Positions 9,399-18,804 of a stretch of 64,000 nt of DNA are shown here, piece after piece. Source of the stretch: an uncultured Lachnospiraceae bacterium (GTDB taxonomy: Bacteria; Bacillota; Clostridia; Lachnospirales; Lachnospiraceae); contig CAMUMG010000001.1 in NCBI GenBank assembly GCA_947089905.1, positions 496,001-560,000 of the forward strand. The letters are read 5' to 3'. Under the pieces are notes generated by a model. That model searched no databases. It saw nothing but the letters and a program-made list of their open reading frames with translations, and was not told the origin of the DNA. Within the stretch, counting starts at the first letter, position 1, and every line of letters starts with the position of its first letter. Made by a program: the position numbers and the translations under genes.

Positions 9399-9431
9399 TT
9401 CTCTATCCTTCCTGTAAATGTAAAAGACAGA

Positions 9432-12400
9432 TTAACGTGGTACTTCCACCATCATATATAGTTCAACCAAATCCCCTTCACTAAGATCGTTAAACTTTTC
9501 AAATACAAGTCCACATTCATAGCCTGATGCTACTTCTTTTACATCATCTTTAAACCGTTTGAGGGAAGCTAATGCCCCGTCAAAGAGTAAATCTCCATTT
9601 CTTGTAATTCTAGCTGAACAGCCCCGAACGATTTTTCCATCTAAAACATATGATCCGGCAATTACTCCAAGTCCTGATGCCTTAAAAGTCTGTCTAACTT
9701 CTGCATGACCAATCACTTTTTCTTCAAAGGTTGGATCTAAAAGTCCTTTCATAGCAGATTCTACATCTGCTATCGCATCATAAATGACACGATACATTCT
9801 TAAATCGACTTTTTCTCTTTCTGCAATTTCTCTTGCAGTATTATCTGGTCTTACATTAAACCCAATAATAATTGCACTTGATGTAGCTGCTAAAGTAACA
9901 TCTGATTCGTTAATTGCCCCCACACCACCATGAATAATACGAACTGCAACTTCTTCATTGCTCAATTTTAAAAGACTTTGCTTTACTGCTTCTACTGAGC
10001 CTTGAACATCTGCTTTTACTATAATATTTAACTCCTTGATATTTCCTGCTTTAATCTGAGAAAATAGACCATCTAAGGATAATTTTGCTTTGGTATCTGC
10101 CAAAAGTTTTTCTCTTCCTTGCTTAATAAATGCCTCTGAAATCGTTCTTGCCTCTTTTTCATTTTCTGTTGCAATAAAAATTTCGCCTGCATTTGGAACT
10201 TCATTTAATCCCAAAATTTCCACCGGCATGGATGGTCCTGCCTCTTTTACTCTTCTTCCTCTATCATCCATCATTGCACGAACTTTTCCAAAAGAGGCAC
10301 CTACAGCAATATTATCTCCCACATGTAAAATTCCCTTTTGAACAAGAATTGTTGCAACTGTTCCACGTCCTTTATCTAATTCTGCTTCAATTACAATTCC
10401 TCTTGCTCTTCGGTTTGGATTTGCCTTTAATTCAGAAACTTCCGCAGTTAAAAGGATCATCTCTAACAATGTGTCGATTCCCTCTTTGGTATGTGCGGAA
10501 ACTGGAACAAATACAGTATCTCCACCCCAATCTTCTGCAACCAGACCATGTTCTGTTAATTCTTGTTTTACCCGCTCTATATTGGCACTTGGCTTATCAA
10601 TCTTATTAATTGCTACAATAATTTGTACCCCTGCTGCTTTGGCATGACTGATAGCCTCTACTGTCTGTGGCATAACTCCATCGTCTGCTGCTATTACTAA
10701 AATAGCAATATCGGTTGCTTGTGCTCCTCTCATTCGCATGGAAGTAAATGCTTCATGTCCTGGTGTATCTAAGAATGTAATTTTTTCTCCGTTGATCTCT
10801 ACTACATAAGCACCAATATGTTGAGTTATTCCTCCTGCCTCTTTTGCAGTGACATTCGATTCTCTAATAGCATCTAATAAAGATGTTTTTCCATGATCTA
10901 CGTGTCCCATAACACAAACGACTGGAGGACGCTTTTTTAATAGAGATTCTTCTTCTTCCTCTTCCTTTAAAAGTTCTTCTACCAGATTTAATTGTACTTC
11001 TTTCTCAGCAATACAGTTAAACTCTGCTGCGATTTCTTCTGCTTTCTCAAAAGAGATTTCCTGATTAATTGTAACTACCTCGCCAGATAAAAACAGTTTC
11101 TTTACTACAGCCGATGCAGGTTTTTTCATCTTATCTGCTAACTCTTGAATCGTTAGAACCTCTGGAATTATGATAGTTTTAATTTCATCTTCCTTTTGCT
11201 CTTCAACCGGCTTTGGCTTTGGCATAATAAAAGCTCCCTTGCGGTTTGGATCTTTTTTGCCCTTTGCATTTTTTTTGCCATCCTCTAATTCAGAACGCTC
11301 TCTTTCGCGCTCTCTATTTCTATCACGGTTTCGGTCATTAAATGCCGCTGTACGTTGTTCCTTTGTCAATTCTAAATTTGGTAAATCTGATATTAGTGAC
11401 TTATCCGTTCTTTTTGAATCACTCCTAGAGCGACTAAATCCTCTTTCAGAATAAGAAGAATCCTTGTCAAACATATCTTTATCATAGCCACGATTAGATC
11501 CAAAATTGCCTCTTCCTGTGCTATTTTGTCGTCTTTCTCCTTGAGGATATGTCCTTTTGTCATTACCCTGACGATTTTTATCTGAACTATAGCGTTTCTC
11601 ACCGCCCTGACGGTTTGTATCCTGATTATATCTTCTCTCACCACCTTGACGGTTTGTATCCTGATTATATCTTCTTTCGCCGCCTTGACGGTTTGTATCC
11701 TGATTATACTTTCTTTCACCACCCTGACGATTTGTATCCTGATTATACTTTCTCTCGCCGCCCTGACGGTTTGCATCCTGATTATACTTTCTCTCGCCGC
11801 CCTGACGGTTTGTATCCTGATTATATCTTCTCTCACCACCTTGACGGTTTGTATCCTGATTATATCTTCTCTCACCACCTTGACGGTTCGTATCCTGATT
11901 ATATCTTCTCTCACCACCTTGACGGTTTGTGTCCTGATTATATCTTCTCTCACCACCTTGACGGTTTGTGTCCTGATTATATCTTCTCTCACCGCCCTGA
12001 CGATTTCCATCTTGATTAAACTTTCTTTTTTCTCCCTGATTTTGTGGTTTACGTTCTGTATTTTGTACTCTTTTATCTTTCTCTCCCTGACCTTGCAATC
12101 TTTTATCCCCCTCTTGGCTATACACTCTTTTGTCCTTCTGATCTTGTAATCTTTTGTCACCTTCCTGACCTTGCAATCTTTTTTCTCCTCCCTGAGATTT
12201 CCCTGTTTTTATTTCTTTTTCTGATTTTCGATCCAATCTTTTTTCTTCTTTATTCTCTATTTCTTTTGCTTCTATTATTTTATTTGGTGTTTTACTTTGA
12301 TGTTCTAATTTCTTAAAATGTCCACGAACCATTGTTATTTCTGCATCTTCTATATTACTCATATGATTTTTTATATCAGAACCCTTTTCTTTTAAAAAGC

Positions 12401-12464
12401 TAACAATATCCTTACTTTGTATGTCCAGTTCTTTGGCCAGTTCATGAATTTTTATTTTTGCCAT
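9432..12464 (-). CDS. infB: Translation initiation factor IF-2 with expanded N-terminal repeat region
   Basis: 1010 residues, longer than typical for Firmicutes (about 700-900) because of a low-complexity N-terminus. The first ~45 residues form the IF2_N domain, residues 155-297 hold eleven 13-residue repeats rich in Arg/Gln/Gly/Asn, and a second IF2_N-like segment lies at about 435-495. The GTPase domain starts with GHVDHGKT (residues 520-527), then DTPGHEAF and NKID. The C-terminal domains II-IV follow the usual order. IF2 brings initiator tRNA to the 30S subunit. ATG at 12464 was chosen over a TTG two codons earlier because GAGG lies 10 nt upstream. It is in the middle of the rimP operon. 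Confidence 0.97.
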   Translation of the reverse strand: MAKIKIHELAKELDIQSKDIVSFLKEKGSDIKNHMSNIEDAEITMVRGHFKKLEHQSKTPNKIIEAKEIENKEEKRLDRKSEKEIKTGKSQGGEKRLQGQEGDKRLQDQKDKRVYSQEGDKRLQGQGEKDKRVQNTERKPQNQGEKRKFNQDGNRQGGERRYNQDTNRQGGERRYNQDTNRQGGERRYNQDTNRQGGERRYNQDTNRQGGERRYNQDTNRQGGERKYNQDANRQGGERKYNQDTNRQGGERKYNQDTNRQGGERRYNQDTNRQGGERRYNQDTNRQGGEKRYSSDKNRQGNDKRTYPQGERRQNSTGRGNFGSNRGYDKDMFDKDSSYSERGFSRSRSDSKRTDKSLISDLPNLELTKEQRTAAFNDRNRDRNRERERERSELEDGKKNAKGKKDPNRKGAFIMPKPKPVEEQKEDEIKTIIIPEVLTIQELADKMKKPASAVVKKLFLSGEVVTINQEISFEKAEEIAAEFNCIAEKEVQLNLVEELLKEEEEEESLLKKRPPVVCVMGHVDHGKTSLLDAIRESNVTAKEAGGITQHIGAYVVEINGEKITFLDTPGHEAFTSMRMRGAQATDIAILVIAADDGVMPQTVEAISHAKAAGVQIIVAINKIDKPSANIERVKQELTEHGLVAEDWGGDTVFVPVSAHTKEGIDTLLEMILLTAEVSELKANPNRRARGIVIEAELDKGRGTVATILVQKGILHVGDNIAVGASFGKVRAMMDDRGRRVKEAGPSMPVEILGLNEVPNAGEIFIATENEKEARTISEAFIKQGREKLLADTKAKLSLDGLFSQIKAGNIKELNIIVKADVQGSVEAVKQSLLKLSNEEVAVRIIHGGVGAINESDVTLAATSSAIIIGFNVRPDNTAREIAEREKVDLRMYRVIYDAIADVESAMKGLLDPTFEEKVIGHAEVRQTFKASGLGVIAGSYVLDGKIVRGCSARITRNGDLLFDGALASLKRFKDDVKEVASGYECGLVFEKFNDLSEGDLVELYMMVEVPR
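11574..12002 (-). repeat. In-frame 39-bp minisatellite inside infB (11 units)
   Basis: Eleven consecutive 39-bp units encode the 13-residue repeat [13 protein letters not shown] with small variations (RK for RR, DAN for DTN; the last unit is EKRYSSDKN). A half unit lies on each side. The length is a multiple of three, so unit gain or loss would keep the frame. Nucleotide identity between units is very high, which suggests recent slippage or unequal recombination. Confidence 0.95.
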
Positions 12465-12505
12465 ACACAATTAACCTCACATTCTTCTGTCAGAAAACAA
12501 AGCGA

Positions 12506-12835
12506 TCAAGTGTTGATAAGTTTTAACTGCTTTTCTATTGCTTTTGCCATACCAGCCTCCTTTACTGCAAGCGACGCCCGAAATTCTTTTCCAATTGCAT
12601 GACCAATTTTTTCCTTGTCACCAAAAAAATAGATTGGAACTTTATAATAGTCACATAGATTCTGAAACATTTTTTTCGTATTTTCTGACGCATCTGTCGC
12701 AACTAAAACTAACGCCGCCGTTTTTTCTTTTACTGCCTTTTCTGTGAGAAATTCACCGCTGCCAACATACCCCGCTTTCTGTGCTAGACCAAGTAAAGAT
12801 AAAAGTCTACTTTCTGTTTTATATTGCAATATCAT
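12506..12835 (-). CDS. L7Ae/L30e-family ribosomal-associated protein YlxQ
   Basis: 109 residues from the ATG at 12835, which follows GGGGGTGA; upstream in-frame codons overlap the preceding gene and have no ribosome site. The fold signature is visible as LLSLLGLAQKAGYVGSGE, then LVLVATDASENTKK and VPIYFFGDKEKIGHAIGK. YlxQ/RplGA proteins bind kink-turn RNA and accompany nusA and infB in Firmicutes operons. It is 16 nt downstream of the ylxR-like gene. Confidence 0.9.
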   Translation of the reverse strand: MILQYKTESRLLSLLGLAQKAGYVGSGEFLTEKAVKEKTAALVLVATDASENTKKMFQNLCDYYKVPIYFFGDKEKIGHAIGKEFRASLAVKEAGMAKAIEKQLKLINT

Positions 12836-12851
12836 TTCACCCCCTATATTA

Positions 12852-13154
12852 CTATTCCATTTTAAGAGGATCGTTTTGCGTATTTGTAAACTGCATGAGT
12901 AAAGAATCATAAATATTCTTTGGAATTTCTATCTTTAGAGAACGTTCTAACCCTTTTTGTCGAATTGCTTTATTCAGACAATCTATAGAATTACAAATAT
13001 ATGCACCCCTGCCATTTTTCTTTCCAGTGGTATCTAACATAATCTCTTCTTGTGGCGTTTTAATGACACGGATCATTTCTTTTTTGTTCTTCATCTCACC
13101 GCAGCCGGTACATTTACGCATTGGTATCTTCCTTACACCGACTGTCTTTTTCAT
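12852..13154 (-). CDS. rnpM: YlxR/RnpM family RNA-binding protein
   Basis: 100 residues with the two family signatures RKIPMRKCTGCGEMK and NGRGAYICNSIDCLNKA, and a basic C-terminus. YlxR (DUF448) proteins bind RNA; in Bacillus subtilis the protein is reported to modulate RNase P. It lies 3 nt after the nusA stop and just before ylxQ. The start at 13154 is followed 11 codons later by another Met in the conserved MRKC motif; the longer form keeps the conserved RKIP lead-in. Confidence 0.92.
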   Translation of the reverse strand: MKKTVGVRKIPMRKCTGCGEMKNKKEMIRVIKTPQEEIMLDTTGKKNGRGAYICNSIDCLNKAIRQKGLERSLKIEIPKNIYDSLLMQFTNTQNDPLKME

Positions 13155-13157
13155 TTT

Positions 13158-14228
13158 TTATATTTCTTCCCCTTCCTCAGATACCTGTAGTTGTTCTTCA
13201 CTTTTGATATCAATTTTGTATCCTGTCAGTTTTGCCGCAAGTCTTGCGTTTTGTCCTTCTCTTCCGATTGCTAAAGAAAGTTGATAGTTTGGCACAATTA
13301 CCTTTGCACTTTTCTCTTCTTCGTTCACTTCAACAGAAAGTACCTTTGCTGGACTTAACGCATTTTCAATTAATTTTGCGGGATCATCGCTCCAATTAAT
13401 AATATCAATTTTTTCTCCACGTAATTCATTTACAATTGCATTGACTCTTGCACCATTAAATCCAACACAGGCTCCAACAGGATCGACATTTGGATCATTT
13501 GTACTGACTGCCATTTTAGTCCTTGCTCCAGCTTCTCTTGCAATACTTCTAATTTCTACAATTCCATCCTTTACTTCTGTTACCTCTGCTTCAAATAATC
13601 GCTTTACCAATTCTGGATGTGTTCTTGATACTGTAATTCTAGGTCCTTTCGTTGTATCTTTTACTTCTAGTACATAAAGTTTAATTCTCTCAGTCGGACG
13701 AAATACTTCTCCCTTAATCTGTTCATTTTCTGTTAATACAGCATCGACTTTTCCTAAATTAATGCTTACATTTCCACCGACATATCGCTGAACAATTCCT
13801 GTTACTACATCTCGCTCTTTTCCACAATATTGATAATAGAGTACCTTTCGTTCTTCCTCTCTAATCTTTTGTACTACTACTTGTTTTGCCTTTTGTGCAG
13901 CAATTCTTCCAAAATTTTTTGGAGTTACCTCTACAGGTGCAATATCACCGATCTCATATTTTTTCTTCGGAAATTTCATACGTGCATCTGCAAGACTAAT
14001 CTGCATAACCGGATCTTCAACAGCTTCAACTACCTCTCTTTCTGCATAAACACTAACTGCTCCTGTCTGTCTATCAATATTTACTTTGATATTATCTGCT
14101 TTGCCATAGTGGTTTTTACAGGCGGCCACCAGAGAATTTTCGATTGCTTCTAAAAGAATATCTTTGCTGATATCCTTTTCCTTTTCAATCTGGTTTAATG
14201 CCTCAATTAACTCTTTATTTCCTTCCAT
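13158..14228 (-). CDS. nusA: Transcription termination/antitermination factor NusA
   Basis: 356 residues. The N-terminal RNA-polymerase-binding domain (about 1-125) is followed by an S1 domain (GIVQRYVGGNVSINLG) and two KH domains with DPNVDPVGACVGFNGARVNAIVNEL and the second KH ending NYQLSLAIGREGQNARLAAKLTG. This is the short Firmicutes form without the acidic repeats of enterobacteria. It acts in pausing, termination and antitermination. GGGGG lies 8 nt before the ATG. Downstream of rimP in the operon. Confidence 0.97.
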   Translation of the reverse strand: MEGNKELIEALNQIEKEKDISKDILLEAIENSLVAACKNHYGKADNIKVNIDRQTGAVSVYAEREVVEAVEDPVMQISLADARMKFPKKKYEIGDIAPVEVTPKNFGRIAAQKAKQVVVQKIREEERKVLYYQYCGKERDVVTGIVQRYVGGNVSINLGKVDAVLTENEQIKGEVFRPTERIKLYVLEVKDTTKGPRITVSRTHPELVKRLFEAEVTEVKDGIVEIRSIAREAGARTKMAVSTNDPNVDPVGACVGFNGARVNAIVNELRGEKIDIINWSDDPAKLIENALSPAKVLSVEVNEEEKSAKVIVPNYQLSLAIGREGQNARLAAKLTGYKIDIKSEEQLQVSEEGEEI

Positions 14229-14280
14229 CTTTCTTTCCCCCTTTTCTTATTTTTGATTCTTTTGCTTCTGTTTTTTACTT

Positions 14281-14748
14281 TTAAAAATCTAATGCAAGTC
14301 TCACCATGGCAATATCTTTGCGTACAAATTCTACTACTGAGCCATCCTCCTGCTCTAAGTATAAAACATTCTCATCAAAATCCTTTAAAATTCCATCAAA
14401 ATCTTTTCTTTTATTGATAGCTTTATATAACTTTATTTCTATTGCCTCTCCAATACTGCGTTTAAAATCTCTTTCTTTCTTTAACTGCCTTCCTAACCCC
14501 GGAGAACTTACTTCTAAAATATATGATTCTGGAATAAAATCTTTTTCATCTAATCTATCACTAAGACATCTACTTACCAGTTCACAGTCATCGATTGTAA
14601 TACCTCCTGGTTTATCAATATAAGCACGTAAAAACCAATTTTCTCCCTCTTTTACATATTCTACGTCTACTAATTCAAATTGATGTTGGTCTAAAATTGG
14701 CAATAACAGTGCTTCTGTTTTTTGTTCATACTCTTCCCGTTTTGTCAT
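14281..14748 (-). CDS. rimP: Ribosome maturation factor RimP
   Basis: 155 residues. Conserved segments include VDVEYVKEGENWFLRAYID, GGITIDDCELVSRCLSDRLD and the LEVSSPGLGRQLK motif. It is needed for 30S assembly. The start at 14748 is preceded by GGGAGGAG with 4 nt spacing; seven codons upstream another ATG exists but lacks a ribosome site. First gene of the nusA-infB operon, behind a strong promoter and a leader hairpin. Confidence 0.95.
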   Translation of the reverse strand: MTKREEYEQKTEALLLPILDQHQFELVDVEYVKEGENWFLRAYIDKPGGITIDDCELVSRCLSDRLDEKDFIPESYILEVSSPGLGRQLKKERDFKRSIGEAIEIKLYKAINKRKDFDGILKDFDENVLYLEQEDGSVVEFVRKDIAMVRLALDF

Positions 14749-14791
14749 TATTCTCCTCCCATTTTGCAAAACTTCTTTTTACAAAAATGAA

Positions 14792-14811
14792 GAGTGGACT
14801 TTCGTCCACTC
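14792..14811 (-). promoter_or_regulatory. 5' leader hairpin of the rimP operon, GAAA tetraloop
   Basis: On the minus strand an 8-bp perfect stem GAGTGGAC/GTCCACTC closes a GAAA tetraloop, followed by TTCATTTTTGT. It lies about 23 nt after the predicted transcription start and 43 nt before the rimP ATG. The T-rich tail makes it a possible weak terminator or attenuator, or an RNA-protein binding site; it could also terminate read-through from birA. Confidence 0.6.
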
Positions 14812-14840
14812 CTTTTCGTTTACTTTGTTAAGTCATATTA

Positions 14841-14869
14841 AGTATACTCTATCAAATGGAAATTGTCAA
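14841..14869 (-). promoter_or_regulatory. Sigma-A-type promoter of the rimP-nusA-infB operon
   Basis: A perfect TTGACA (14864-14869), a 17-nt spacer and TATACT (14841-14846) read towards rimP. The -35 box begins only about 19 nt after the birA stop codon, so birA has no room for its own terminator upstream of it. Confidence 0.88.
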
Positions 14870-14887
14870 GCAATTCAAAGAACTTTT

Positions 14888-15877
14888 TTAACTACATTTA
14901 CGTATAGTAACTTCTCCTGTATGCAAAACCTGCCTTTTCCCGTCCAGATATTCTACCACTAATCCACCCTGTTCATCAATATCCACAGCCTTCGCCCTTT
15001 TTTGGTTTTCTCCATCAATGACATCTATTTCTTTTCCAAGCAAGATGGAATGTGCTTTATATTCTGTAAGAAAAGAATGGGAAGACAGTTCTTTACATAA
15101 TGAAAGCATTTGATTTACTACTTCTGCAATTAATTGATTTCTTGTTATACCTTTACTATCCTCTTTATCTTCTTCATATAACGCAGTTACAATATTCCTT
15201 AATTCTTCTGGAATTGTTTTTGTATCTATACTAAAGTTAATACCAATACCTACAACTACACAATCAATTTGTCCGCTCTCACAATCTGTTACTGCTTCTG
15301 ATAAAATTCCGCATAACTTCTTTTCATTTTTATAGATATCATTTACCCACTTAATTCCTGTTTCTATTCCTGTAAGTTTTTGTATTGCACGCACAACTGC
15401 TACAGAAGCAGCGGTTGTCAAATAAATTACATCGGAGCTTTGTACATCTGGACATAATACTAAACTCATATAGATTCCTTTTCCCTGTAACGTTACAAAA
15501 CTTCTTCCGCGTCTTCCGCGTCCTGCTGTCTGCTGTTCTGCCACAAATAACATTCCATGTACTGGCTTTAATGCTGCTGCCTGTTTTGCTTCGATATTAG
15601 TTGAAGTCATCTCTTTTTTTATTACTATTGGTATTGTCTGATACTCTTTTTTTAGTGCTAACCGAATTCCCTGTTCCGAAATCAGATCACAGTTTTCTTC
15701 TAAAAAATAACCTTTATTTTGTACTGCCTTAATTTCATAGCCTTCTTGTTTTAATTGTCCTACTGCTTTCCATATAGCAGCTCTAGAAACTTGAAACAGT
15801 TGGGCTAATTCTTCTCCTGAACAGTATTTTCCTCTGTTTTTTTCTAATGTTTCTAATAGATCTTCTTTCACCGACAT
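14888..15877 (-). CDS. birA: Biotin operon repressor / biotin-[acetyl-CoA-carboxylase] ligase
   Basis: 329 residues. An N-terminal winged helix (GEELAQLFQVSRAAIWKAV) precedes the ligase domain with the biotinyl-AMP loop GRGRRGRSF, the catalytic WVNDIYKNEKKLCGILSE, and a C-terminal SH3-like domain. Group II BirA both attaches biotin to carrier proteins and represses biotin genes. No biotin synthesis or transport genes are in this window. It is downstream of rubrerythrin with a 67-nt gap and upstream of the rimP promoter. Confidence 0.95.
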   Translation of the reverse strand: MSVKEDLLETLEKNRGKYCSGEELAQLFQVSRAAIWKAVGQLKQEGYEIKAVQNKGYFLEENCDLISEQGIRLALKKEYQTIPIVIKKEMTSTNIEAKQAAALKPVHGMLFVAEQQTAGRGRRGRSFVTLQGKGIYMSLVLCPDVQSSDVIYLTTAASVAVVRAIQKLTGIETGIKWVNDIYKNEKKLCGILSEAVTDCESGQIDCVVVGIGINFSIDTKTIPEELRNIVTALYEEDKEDSKGITRNQLIAEVVNQMLSLCKELSSHSFLTEYKAHSILLGKEIDVIDGENQKRAKAVDIDEQGGLVVEYLDGKRQVLHTGEVTIRKCS

Positions 15878-15944
15878 ACGTTTTTCCTCTCCATGTTACC
15901 ACTTTTTAATAAGTAACTTAATGGCTTGCTTCTGAAAGTATCTA

Positions 15945-16541
15945 TTATTTTGCAAATGGTGCTAAATCAAGTCTTACAAAATAACCTTGCTCTGCTTTAC
16001 ATAGTGGACAGTTTTCCGGAACAGATGTTCCATAATAGATATGTCCACATTTTAAACACATATAAGCAACTTCTGTGGCAGGATGATAAAGTGTGTTCTG
16101 TTCTATCATCTCAGCAAACAGACGAAATCTATCCGCATGTGTCTGTTCTACTGCTGCTGTCATTTGAAATTGAGCAGCAATTTTTTGAAATCCCTCTTCT
16201 CTTGCTTTTTGAGCAAAGTTTATATAAACATCTTGTGCTTCTTCTATTTCATTATGCTGTGCTGCTCGAAGCAATTCAGAAATAGAATTAGAAATATTGA
16301 TTGGATAAGAACCCTCTATTGTAATATTTTCTCCATTAAATTCAGAAAGCAGGCGATAAAATTGTTCTGCATGTTCTCGCTCCTGCCCTGCTGTAAATAA
16401 AAAAACTGCCTCAAGTGCTGGAAGATTCTGTATCCTTGCTGTATTTGCAGCAATCGTATATCGATTTCTAGCTTGACTTTCCCCTGCAAATGCTCTCATT
16501 AAATTTTGTTTTGTTAAAGAATTTTTAAAATCAACAGCCAT
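15945..16541 (-). CDS. Rubrerythrin
   Basis: 198 residues. A four-helix ferritin-like di-iron domain has AGESQARNRYTIAA, AGQEREHAEQFYRLL, the later AAQHNEIEEAQ and AVEQTHADRFR motifs carrying the Glu and His ligands. The C-terminus is a rubredoxin-like Fe(Cys)4 domain with CLKCGHIYYG and CPLCKAEQGYF. It reduces hydrogen peroxide to water in anaerobes. It lies downstream of the histidine cluster and 85 nt after a small membrane peptide gene; no clear promoter of its own was recognised. Confidence 0.96.
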   Translation of the reverse strand: MAVDFKNSLTKQNLMRAFAGESQARNRYTIAANTARIQNLPALEAVFLFTAGQEREHAEQFYRLLSEFNGENITIEGSYPINISNSISELLRAAQHNEIEEAQDVYINFAQKAREEGFQKIAAQFQMTAAVEQTHADRFRLFAEMIEQNTLYHPATEVAYMCLKCGHIYYGTSVPENCPLCKAEQGYFVRLDLAPFAK

Positions 16542-16625
16542 ACTCTTTGTTCCTCTCTTTCACTAGTTTGAAACATCTACTTTTCTTTTATAAGTATGGA
16601 TCTGTTCTTTTAAAATTATTCCAGA

Positions 16626-16748
16626 CTACATATGAGAATTCTTTCGATCTTTTAATGTTTTTCCTGCAAAAATTCCCAGTCCTGCTGCTACTGCTAAAAT
16701 GATAAGCTTTATCAGTGCATTTATAATTCCTCCAAGAAACATCATCAT
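16626..16748 (-). CDS. Small (40-residue) single-span membrane protein
   Basis: The frame starts with three consecutive ATGs (16748, 16745, 16742) behind GGAGGG and ends at TAG 16626. The peptide begins MMMFLGGIINALIKLI, continues with an Ala/Gly-rich hydrophobic stretch of about 20 residues, and ends with a basic tail (KTLKDRKNSHM). That layout suggests one membrane helix with the positive end inside. It lies 24 nt after the HisIE fusion gene on the same strand. I do not recognise a function; the ribosome site and composition argue that it is real. Confidence 0.65.
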   Translation of the reverse strand: MMMFLGGIINALIKLIILAVAAGLGIFAGKTLKDRKNSHM

Positions 16749-16772
16749 ATTCTTATATCCCTCCTTTTTAAT

Positions 16773-18050
16773 TTACCTTCTATGTGCTAATTCCTGTACA
16801 ATATCTTCCCAATCTAATCCTCTCTCCACCATTAAAACCATTAAATGATAGAGAAAATCTGAAATTTCATAATTTAATTCTTCTACTTTTGGATTTTTTG
16901 CTGCAATAATAATTTCTGTAGCTTCCTCTCCACACTTTTTGAGAATCTTATCTATTCCCTTTGTAAACAGATAATTGGTATAAGAACCTTCTTTTGGATG
17001 TTTTTTTCGATCTAAAATAACATCATATACTTTATTAAATACTTCAAAAGGATTAGTTTCTTCATACTCTTTTTTTACTAACTCCCGATAAAAACAAGAC
17101 TTATGACCTGTATGACACGCTGAACCTATCTGTAACACCTTTGCCAAAATCGTATCTGCATCACAGTCAATGGAAAGACTTCTGATAAACTGATAATGCC
17201 CTGATGTTTCCCCTTTTATCCAAAGTGTTTCTCTACTTCTTGAGTAATACGTCATTCTTCCAGTTTCTATAGTCTTATTATAAGCCTCTTCGTTCATATA
17301 AGCAAGCATTAAAACCTGACTTGTTTTATAATCTTGAACAATCACAGGAACTAAACCCGAAGCATCTTTTTTAAATTCTGAAAATGGAATTTTACTTTCA
17401 AATACATTAACAGATACACCAGAATCTTTTAAAACTCGCTTTATTTTTAGGATATCTTTCTTTTCATAATAATTTGTTGCAACTCCTACCACATTTTTTG
17501 TTGTCAAAAGTGTAGTTATATCATTTCGTAAAAGACTATCTCTAATATATACTGGCAATACTTCTTTTGCAATTTTTTCAAGAACAATCTCAGATAAAAA
17601 AACATGTTTTAACAAAATACCAAATGCACCAAGTTCTTTTAACTTTATTACAACTGTTCCATCTTTCAGTTCTTTTTTGATATTTTCAGGACTTGCATCA
17701 AACTCAATAATTAACTTATCTGTTCCAAAGCGTTTTGCTCCTTCCTCAATGAAAGAAAGATCTGAAAGTCCCACATAGGGAATAATAACTTGTTTTGCTC
17801 CTGTATATAATGCTTTTTTAATATCTTCCAGTCTCTCTATTTGATATCCAATCAACACCGGAATTTCTATCTGTTTTACAACCTTTTTAACAGTTAATAA
17901 AAACTCTTCTCGTTCGCTTTCTATTTTTGAATAATTATATACAAATAGAGCATCTGCTCCATTGCGTTCATATTCAACTGCCTTTTTTAAGATACTACTC
18001 TCTAACTCATTTTCTGCATAGATATAGGGAATAATTTCTTTATAATCCAT
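16773..18050 (-). CDS. hisI: HisF-like domain fused to HisIE (phosphoribosyl-AMP cyclohydrolase / phosphoribosyl-ATP pyrophosphatase)
   Basis: 425 residues in three parts. Residues 1 to about 215 look like a degenerate HisF/HisA (beta-alpha)8 half ([23 protein letters not shown] and [12 protein letters not shown] patterns). HisI follows with [14 protein letters not shown] and the zinc/catalytic [13 protein letters not shown]. The last ~95 residues are HisE ([28 protein letters not shown]). HisI and HisE do steps 2 and 3 of histidine synthesis. The HisF-like part lacks the catalytic LDVKDG and IDAKR motifs, so it is probably not a cyclase. The start at 18050 has GAGGAGG 7 nt upstream and overlaps hisA by 11 nt. 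Confidence 0.92.
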   Translation of the reverse strand: MDYKEIIPYIYAENELESSILKKAVEYERNGADALFVYNYSKIESEREEFLLTVKKVVKQIEIPVLIGYQIERLEDIKKALYTGAKQVIIPYVGLSDLSFIEEGAKRFGTDKLIIEFDASPENIKKELKDGTVVIKLKELGAFGILLKHVFLSEIVLEKIAKEVLPVYIRDSLLRNDITTLLTTKNVVGVATNYYEKKDILKIKRVLKDSGVSVNVFESKIPFSEFKKDASGLVPVIVQDYKTSQVLMLAYMNEEAYNKTIETGRMTYYSRSRETLWIKGETSGHYQFIRSLSIDCDADTILAKVLQIGSACHTGHKSCFYRELVKKEYEETNPFEVFNKVYDVILDRKKHPKEGSYTNYLFTKGIDKILKKCGEEATEIIIAAKNPKVEELNYEISDFLYHLMVLMVERGLDWEDIVQELAHRR

Positions 18051-18804
18051 TATGTTCCTCCTCAAAACAAGGCATATCATTCTTTTTTTGTTCTATTCGT
18101 TTGATTGCTTCTGCTAGATCAAATTTATTTTCATAGAGTGCTTTTCCAACAATAATTCCCTCTAGTGAAAGTTTTGATAAACAAAGTAAATCTGAAATAC
18201 TAGAAACACCACCTGAGGCGATAATTTTCATTCCTGTTTCTGATATCATCTTTTCCATTGCAGCTACATTTGGTCCAGATAACATTCCATCTCTTGCAAT
18301 ATCTGTATATATAATTCGTTCCGCTTTGTACTCTCTCATACGAAGTGCTAATTCTACAGCCGAAATTTTACTTACTTTTTCCCATCCAGAAATTGCTGCC
18401 ATTCCATCTTTCGCATCGATTCCTATAATAATACGATCCGCGCCAAATTCTGAAACTGCTTGCTTTACTAACTCTGGATTTTTTACTGCACCTGTCCCAA
18501 GAATCACTCTGGCAATACCTAATTGAAATCGTTCTTCGATATCCTTTATCGAACGAATTCCTCCTCCTGTTTGTACTGGTATTTGAACTGCTCCAAGAAT
18601 CTCTTGAATTACTTCTTTATTTGCAAATCTTCCTTCTACTGCACCATCGAGATCAACTACATGTAGATAAGTTGCCCCTGCTGCTTCAAAACGAAGTGCA
18701 ACCTCAACCGGATATTCCGAATAAACTTTTGCCTGATGAAACTCTCCTTGACGTAATCTGACACATTGACCATCACGAATATCTACTGCTGGATATAATA
18801 TCAT
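18040..18804 (-). CDS. hisA: Phosphoribosylformimino-5-aminoimidazole carboxamide ribotide isomerase
   Basis: 254 residues. The start [16 protein letters not shown] carries the first catalytic Asp, and [14 protein letters not shown] and [14 protein letters not shown] carry the second half motifs and the second Asp. It isomerises ProFAR to PRFAR in histidine biosynthesis. The ATG overlaps the hisB stop (ATGA) and AAAGGAG lies 10 nt upstream. The C-terminus overlaps the HisIE-fusion start. Confidence 0.96.
   Translation of the reverse strand: MILYPAVDIRDGQCVRLRQGEFHQAKVYSEYPVEVALRFEAAGATYLHVVDLDGAVEGRFANKEVIQEILGAVQIPVQTGGGIRSIKDIEERFQLGIARVILGTGAVKNPELVKQAVSEFGADRIIIGIDAKDGMAAISGWEKVSKISAVELALRMREYKAERIIYTDIARDGMLSGPNVAAMEKMISETGMKIIASGGVSSISDLLCLSKLSLEGIIVGKALYENKFDLAEAIKRIEQKKNDMPCFEEEHNGL

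Noticed and set aside
11574-12002. The tandem 39-bp units looked at first like a CRISPR array
   Set aside because: There are no spacers: the units are contiguous, nearly identical and keep the infB frame.
11549-12160. Plus-strand and alternate minus-strand frames in the infB repeat region with repeated peptides such as DGLYPDYIF
   Set aside because: They are only reading-frame shadows of the 39-bp in-frame repeats of infB; no ribosome site or start context supports them.
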